From NCBI GenBank assembly GCA_030272155.1, contig CP126194.1, positions 2,285,501 through 2,349,500 on the forward strand: a DNA stretch of 64,000 nucleotides, read 5' to 3'. Positions 52,175 to 64,000 of the stretch are shown piece after piece. Position 1 is the stretch's first letter; each line of letters opens with the position of its first letter. The DNA comes from Tetradesmus obliquus (taxonomy: Eukaryota > Chlorophyta > Chlorophyceae > Sphaeropleales > Scenedesmaceae). The notes under the pieces were generated by a model. The model made no database searches. It was given only the letters and a program-made list of their open reading frames with translations, and had not been told where the DNA came from. A program made the translations under genes and the position numbers.

Positions 52175-54554
52175 GGTGTTACATGTTTGTGTGCGGCGAT
52201 GCTGGTTGGTATGCGAGTGTGATGACGGGATGCACTTGATGCTGCCGGTGTGTCTGCAGCTTGGTGATGTGTAGAGGCACCAGCTGCCACAGCTGCTTGG
52301 CATGTGTATGCGCGTCGACTGTCAGGAATCGGTCAGAGGCAGCAGCAGCAGTAAAGGCAGCAGATACTGCGTAAGTAGCTGGTCGCGCAGCAGCTGTTGC
52401 TGTAGGATGCCTGCGTGCTTTATCTGCCAAGTGTTGGTCAGACGGTAGAGCCTTGCATGAGAATGCATACAATGTGAATTGAAAAAGTGTGTCTGTGCAA
52501 ATGAGCAACAAACTCTGGTACAAATGTCTGCTGCTGTGGTGTTACATGTTACATTGCATGACAGAACTTGAGCTACAATGCAGCAACGGGGTGGAAAGTC
52601 TCATCATCAGCCAAGGGAAAGCTGACAGGGGACATTGGGCTCATATGGTGTAGAACTGTTGTTACTTGGGGAAAATATGTTGTGTGTAGTGTGTTCCAGC
52701 TTGAATTGTGCGAGGCAAGTTGCCCGACAGACACGACTATTTGCAGAAGCCCCTGTGAATCCACACAGTGTTGTGTGTGCTGTGCAGCGCTATAGGTGAA
52801 CCTCTGATAGCTCGGCAGTTCACCAACCACCATGGCACTCAACATGTGCAGTGCGTGCCCAAATTGTTGTAGGTCCCATGCGCCACATGCATCACCAGCT
52901 GCTTCCTGTCCCAGTGTCATCCTGTGCCAGCCAAAACTGCGTGTTGTCTGGTGGTCAAAAGTGTGGGTGAACCTTGCTGTCAAAATGACAATGATGCTGG
53001 TTTTGGTGGTCAACAGTTTGTTTTGCTTTTGTTGGCAAGTGTTGAGCTGCCTGCATGTAGTAGCCGCAAGCTGGTACACGTTGCACCAGTGTCTGCATCC
53101 AACGAACTTCTGCTAAGATTCTTTGCAGCATGCATTGCCGTCTGCTTCTGCCCAGCCAACATCACACCATGTGCACTGGGCCACTGCCAAGCGCTAGGTC
53201 GCTGCCCCAAACTTAGCATCAGCGCCACTCAGTCACTGAGTGCAGCGCTAGCGCTTCACATCATGTGTATCATGTGTATCAAGTGTATCATGTGTATCAT
53301 GTCTATGCTAGCATATTGCAAGGTCAGCTCCAGCTGCATGGTGCTATCTGCAAACAACATGCCTGCCTACCAAGAGAAAGTCCTCCATGTTTGAGCAGTG
53401 CGGCTCTGTGGTTTGTTGCACAAATGCTCATGCAGGGTAAAGTTGGGTGCCGTTTCAACCCTGTGCCTGCTGCCAAGGGAAACTAACTTAGGGGTGCTGT
53501 GTGGTTAGCGAGAGCCAAAATTCCGTTTTAGGCCGTGTATTCATATGAATTCACCAGCTGGCAAAGGGTTAACCCTCTCTTGCATGACGTCAAGCTGGCA
53601 TGCTTTTTGCAAGGTGACGCGGCGCTGCTGTGCGATGCTATGCATCACGCCGCTGCATGTTGCATGCATCAGATGTGGCTCCACCAGGACAGTCTGATGT
53701 TATAACATCACAGTAATTACTGTCGTGCCATGTTGCATCGTCTAGCATGCTGGCAAAGCATTGCAGGCTCTGCTGCTTGCACTCTTGTGTACTGCATGTG
53801 CTGAGCGCCCCATACGCTGATGTGTGCATCGGCCGTATGCTGATGTGAGCATCGGCTGAGTCAGCTTTGGTTGCTGGGCTGCTCCATGTCACCAGCCGCG
53901 CAGCATGCAATGTGCTTTTTATGATGCCCATCCATGCAGCTGCTGGCTGGTCTTTGGTCGTTGCAGTTGTCTTGTCCTGGTAACGCCCCGCGGTGGTAAT
54001 CTTGTCATTAGCACATGTGTCTGTACAGACAGTGTCCCAGCCTCTCCGGCACGACAGGCTGCAGAGCCCATGTTGGTCATGCATTTGGCCACCTGCTGTC
54101 ATTGGCCTGCTCCACATGGGATGAACACCAGGAGGATGCAGAAAACAGCACAAGTTGAGTTGACGGGCACCGTGTTCTTGTCCAACGGATGTCAGTAACC
54201 GTCATGACAAATTTCACTGGCTGGGTGCCAGCGGTGCCTAGCTGGGGTTGCCATGAGCATACTGCTTAGCCCCCTGCACAATAAGCAACCTTACTAGTTT
54301 GCCGGTGCTTCCGGTACTTGTGGCCAAGAGCGATACTACACACTCACACAAGCTTCATATCTCTTGGGGTACTTTGCTGCTGCTCCACCTGGCCTGCAGT
54401 TGTGTCATGGGGTGAATGTTGCTTAAGGATCACTGAAAACGCATTGATATCGCTACTAGTGCTTGTTTTTAAGTTGGAAGGGCTGCCTGCTTGCGAGTAG
54501 CTTGGGCTTGTTCCCACTCGGCCTCTTTGGCAGCGATCGACCCAACTAGCAGCC
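52175..54554. other. Intergenic
   Basis: 2.4 kb without a supported gene on either strand. A short GTGTATCAT-type array (period about 9) lies at about 53262-53302. The CDC5L promoter is at the right end. Confidence 0.45.
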
Positions 54555-61950
<7,396 letters not shown>

Positions 61951-62402
61951 GGTTGCGTGGTAGCAGTTGGGGGGCATCACTTGGTTGTGAAGGAAGCTGA
62001 TGGTTTGGCATGTAAGTGTGTTGTGGTAATGTTTTGCTTAAGCCTGGCTGGCTGGCTGATGCGCATTGTGCACGGCTGCACATTGGTGGGCTGTGAGCAT
62101 AGTGCTGTCAGCGGTGCACACGACACATGCTGTTGCTCGCTGCCACGTATCCCACTACAGCACATGTTGGTTGGCTCCATGGCATCCTGCATCCTCCGAC
62201 AGGGGGGTCGGGTTTGCATTGGTTGCCTGTGACCGCCACCTTGCTGACGGCAGACGTGGTTGCCATCTCACCTTGATGCATGGTAGCCCAGCAGGGTGAG
62301 CAAAATAGCGTCGAGGCTTGTTGGCAGCTTCAAAGTGGCATGCAATCTGCACAGCTGCTGGCCAGCTGTTTTTCTTTGCCTGGCGCCGCGACTGATGCGG
62401 TT

Positions 62403-62512
62403 GCATGCACGATTCAGGGTGAGTTGTACCGTGCATGCCATGCGCCCCCAACCTGCATGCACGATTCAGGGTGAGTTGTACCGTGCATGCCATGCGCCCC
62501 CGACCTGCATGC
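62403..62512. repeat. 52-base tandem duplication (two copies)
   Basis: The unit begins GCATGCACGATTCAGG and ends CATGCGCCCCC. Copies start at 62403 and 62455 with about one mismatch, so the duplication is recent. Confidence 0.85.
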
Positions 62513-62898
62513 AGCGTTCTTGTTTGGTAACTGACTAGCGTGCATTTGCCTTCATCCCTCGCCAGCCACTTCTATTGGAATGATGTTCTCTAAGGTTACA
62601 CGGTGCACCATGTGCCAGATTGATACATCAAGATGTTGATGATGATGCCATAGATGCAGTCACGCATCGTAACCGTTTCTAGCGCGTGACACGCTATGCG
62701 TCTGCTCAGAAAATACTGCAACAAGCACGCAGCAAATAAGTACACACAAGAGTGACCCAGCTTACAGGCACAGCCAAGCAGAGACTGCAAAAAAGAGCTT
62801 GTGTATTTGCTCGTATGAGTGAAGCATGCAACAGCCCTCACATTTGGCTTGCTCAGGAACATGCAGGTGCAGCACAGCGATGACAGCAACCCCATACA

Positions 62899-63210
62899 CA
62901 CCAAGTTTTACACACCAAACATGCAGCAAGTTTGATTTACCTCATTGTATTGACAACACTTCTCTTTGAAGCAGGGCATTTCTCATTGCGGGGCACAACC
63001 GACCTCATAACAGCACACAGCAATCACACAGTTCCGCATTTCGCACATCACAGACCACACAGTGATGAGAGCAACCTCAGGCCCAAACCAAGTCTTACAC
63101 ACCACGCATACAGCAAGCTTTAGTAGGAATCACAGAGCATTGGCAACGCTCCTCTAAACAGCAGGCATCTTTCGCCGTGGAGAGCAGACAAACACAAGAG
63201 CGGCAACAGC
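62899..63210. repeat. Diverged direct repeat, period about 190
   Basis: The segment from ACCAAGTTTTACACACC (62899) is matched from ACCAAGTCTTACACACC (63089), including CAGCAAG and the following CAACRCTYCTCT stretch. It is strongly diverged, an older local duplication. Confidence 0.6.
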
Positions 63211-63294
63211 ACAGGACCGAAAAGCACACATCGCAGACAGCACAGCGACACCACAGGAGGCGGCACGGTGGCTTCCGCAGCTGCTGCTGTGGCC

Positions 63295-63831
63295 TCAAGC
63301 TTTGTTGCGCTGAGCAAATGGCAGCCACGGGCCCTCCTCAGCCTGCCTCAAGCGCTCCATCTCCTTAGCCTTCTCAGCCTCAGCCTCAGCGTGGCGTTGT
63401 TCCTCGATGATGATGGTCAGAACCTCCTCCATGTTTAGGTGAGGATGCAAGACGCGCAGCTTGTTGTACCTCGTCCTTTCGTTGGAGCACTTTCGGCACC
63501 TGCCGCCAATGAAGACAGGATTGTAGCAAGACATACACCTGCATCGCTGCGTGAGCTGGTGGCGTTTGATGCTCGCTGCATTTGGCGCCAGCGGCTTGTG
63601 CTGCAGGCCTGTCTGTGGCACATTGCGCTTTTTGGCGCTGCGCTCGGCCTGTGCCTTGGGCTTGGTCTGGGTCTTTCTCTGGACCTTCTTCTTGGTCTGG
63701 GCGTTGTTCTTTGGGTTGCGCTGGGTCTTTGTCTTGGGATTTTTCTGGATCTTCTTCATGGGCTGGGTCTTTGCCTTTGGCTGGGTCCTTGTCCTTGTCG
63801 CAGGACGCGATCGGCATCGTGAGGGGCTCAT
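63295..63831 (-). CDS. Small basic protein with a CxxC-CxxC zinc-ribbon-like motif
   Basis: An open frame with stop at 63295 and a reasonable ATG at 63831 (MSPSRCRSRPATRT) gives 178 aa. The same frame stays open to 63900. Order: a Lys/Gln/Thr-rich basic region (KTQPMKKIQKNPKTKTQ), then CRCMSCYNPVFIGGRCRKCS with two CxxC pairs, then RTRYNKLRVLHPHLNMEEVL and an acidic Glu/Ala helix ending PFAQRNKA. The paired CxxC motif suggests a zinc-binding knuckle. I do not recognise the family. A possible acceptor TTCAG just upstream (about 63871) means more 5' coding exons may lie at or beyond the window edge. Confidence 0.55.
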   Translation of the reverse strand: MSPSRCRSRPATRTRTQPKAKTQPMKKIQKNPKTKTQRNPKNNAQTKKKVQRKTQTKPKAQAERSAKKRNVPQTGLQHKPLAPNAASIKRHQLTQRCRCMSCYNPVFIGGRCRKCSNERTRYNKLRVLHPHLNMEEVLTIIIEEQRHAEAEAEKAKEMERLRQAEEGPWLPFAQRNKA

Positions 63832-64000
63832 GGTGCTTGTGTCCTTATGCCCAGGGGCAGGCGTCCACCTGAAGGCAGGAGCGGGGAACATACAAGGCAC
63901 ATCAGTATGTTATGATGTTGCAGTTTCTTACAATGGAAGCAGCATGTACACGTAACTCAAGCTTCACAGGACCTGCAGGCACCAACAGCAGCAGCAGCTG
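63832..64000. other. Upstream region or 5' exon/intron of the minus-strand gene
   Basis: The last 169 bases hold either the 5' leader or an intron of the zinc-finger gene. They end in a short CAG run. Confidence 0.3.

Larger units (their letters stand above)
61951..63294. other. Intergenic between convergent genes, with local duplications
   Basis: 1.3 kb between the CDC5L stop and the stop of the minus-strand zinc-finger gene. It contains a 52-base tandem duplication and an older diverged direct repeat, annotated separately. No gene is supported. Confidence 0.5.

Overview
The window is nuclear DNA of a eukaryote and reads as a chlorophyte green alga, most likely a chlorophycean (Scenedesmus-like or another volvocine/sphaeroplealean relative). 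The basis is small exons separated by short GT-AG introns (donors mostly GTGAG, acceptors mostly TGCAG), pervasive CTG/CAG triplet runs, Ala/Gln/Ser-rich linkers, a large right-handed beta-helix multi-TM protein of a type common in green algae, a plant-type 3-ketoacyl-CoA synthase, and a ciliary transition-zone gene (B9D2) alongside plant-like housekeeping genes. The species call is inference. No tRNA, rRNA, CRISPR, operon or recognisable transposon or virus-like element was seen.

Layout. 1-143: last exon of a protein-L-isoaspartate methyltransferase (+). 2060-3643: PIG-X homologue (-). 4744-11685: three tandem BTB-BACK genes (+), each carrying at least one frame irregularity. 12352-21360: two paralogous secreted cysteine-rich protein genes (+) flanking a 3-ketoacyl-CoA synthase (+). 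22643-28783: 12-exon sulfatase (-). 30049-35702: SEL1L/HRD3 ERAD adaptor (-). 36025-37611: B9D2 (-), divergent from ELP4 (37908-40784, +). 41268-44411: senescence-domain (ERD7/spartin-like) protein (+). 45805-52174: beta-helix/multi-TM surface protein (+). 54555-61950: CDC5L splicing factor (+). 63295-63831: small basic zinc-finger protein (-), possibly cut by the window edge. Exon models were built by hand from splice sites and reading phase; every complete multi-exon model except the BTB trio closes in frame.

Functional themes. PIG-X (GPI-mannosyltransferase I), SEL1L/HRD3 (ER quality control) and the KCS elongase are ER membrane functions. The sulfatase, the Cys-rich pair and the beta-helix protein are secreted or surface proteins. 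ELP4 (tRNA wobble modification) and CDC5L (spliceosome) are core nuclear/cytosolic machinery. These genes are neighbours, not a pathway.

The most unusual signal is structural. In the introns of at least three genes (sulfatase, senescence-domain protein, CDC5L) there are repeated partial copies of exon edges. Copies of an exon's 5' edge, with acceptor, sit in the upstream intron, and copies of its 3' edge, with donor, sit in the downstream intron. About fifteen such fossils at graded stages of decay are listed under findings. A second theme is CTG triplet runs on the sense strand that abut 3' splice sites in many introns.
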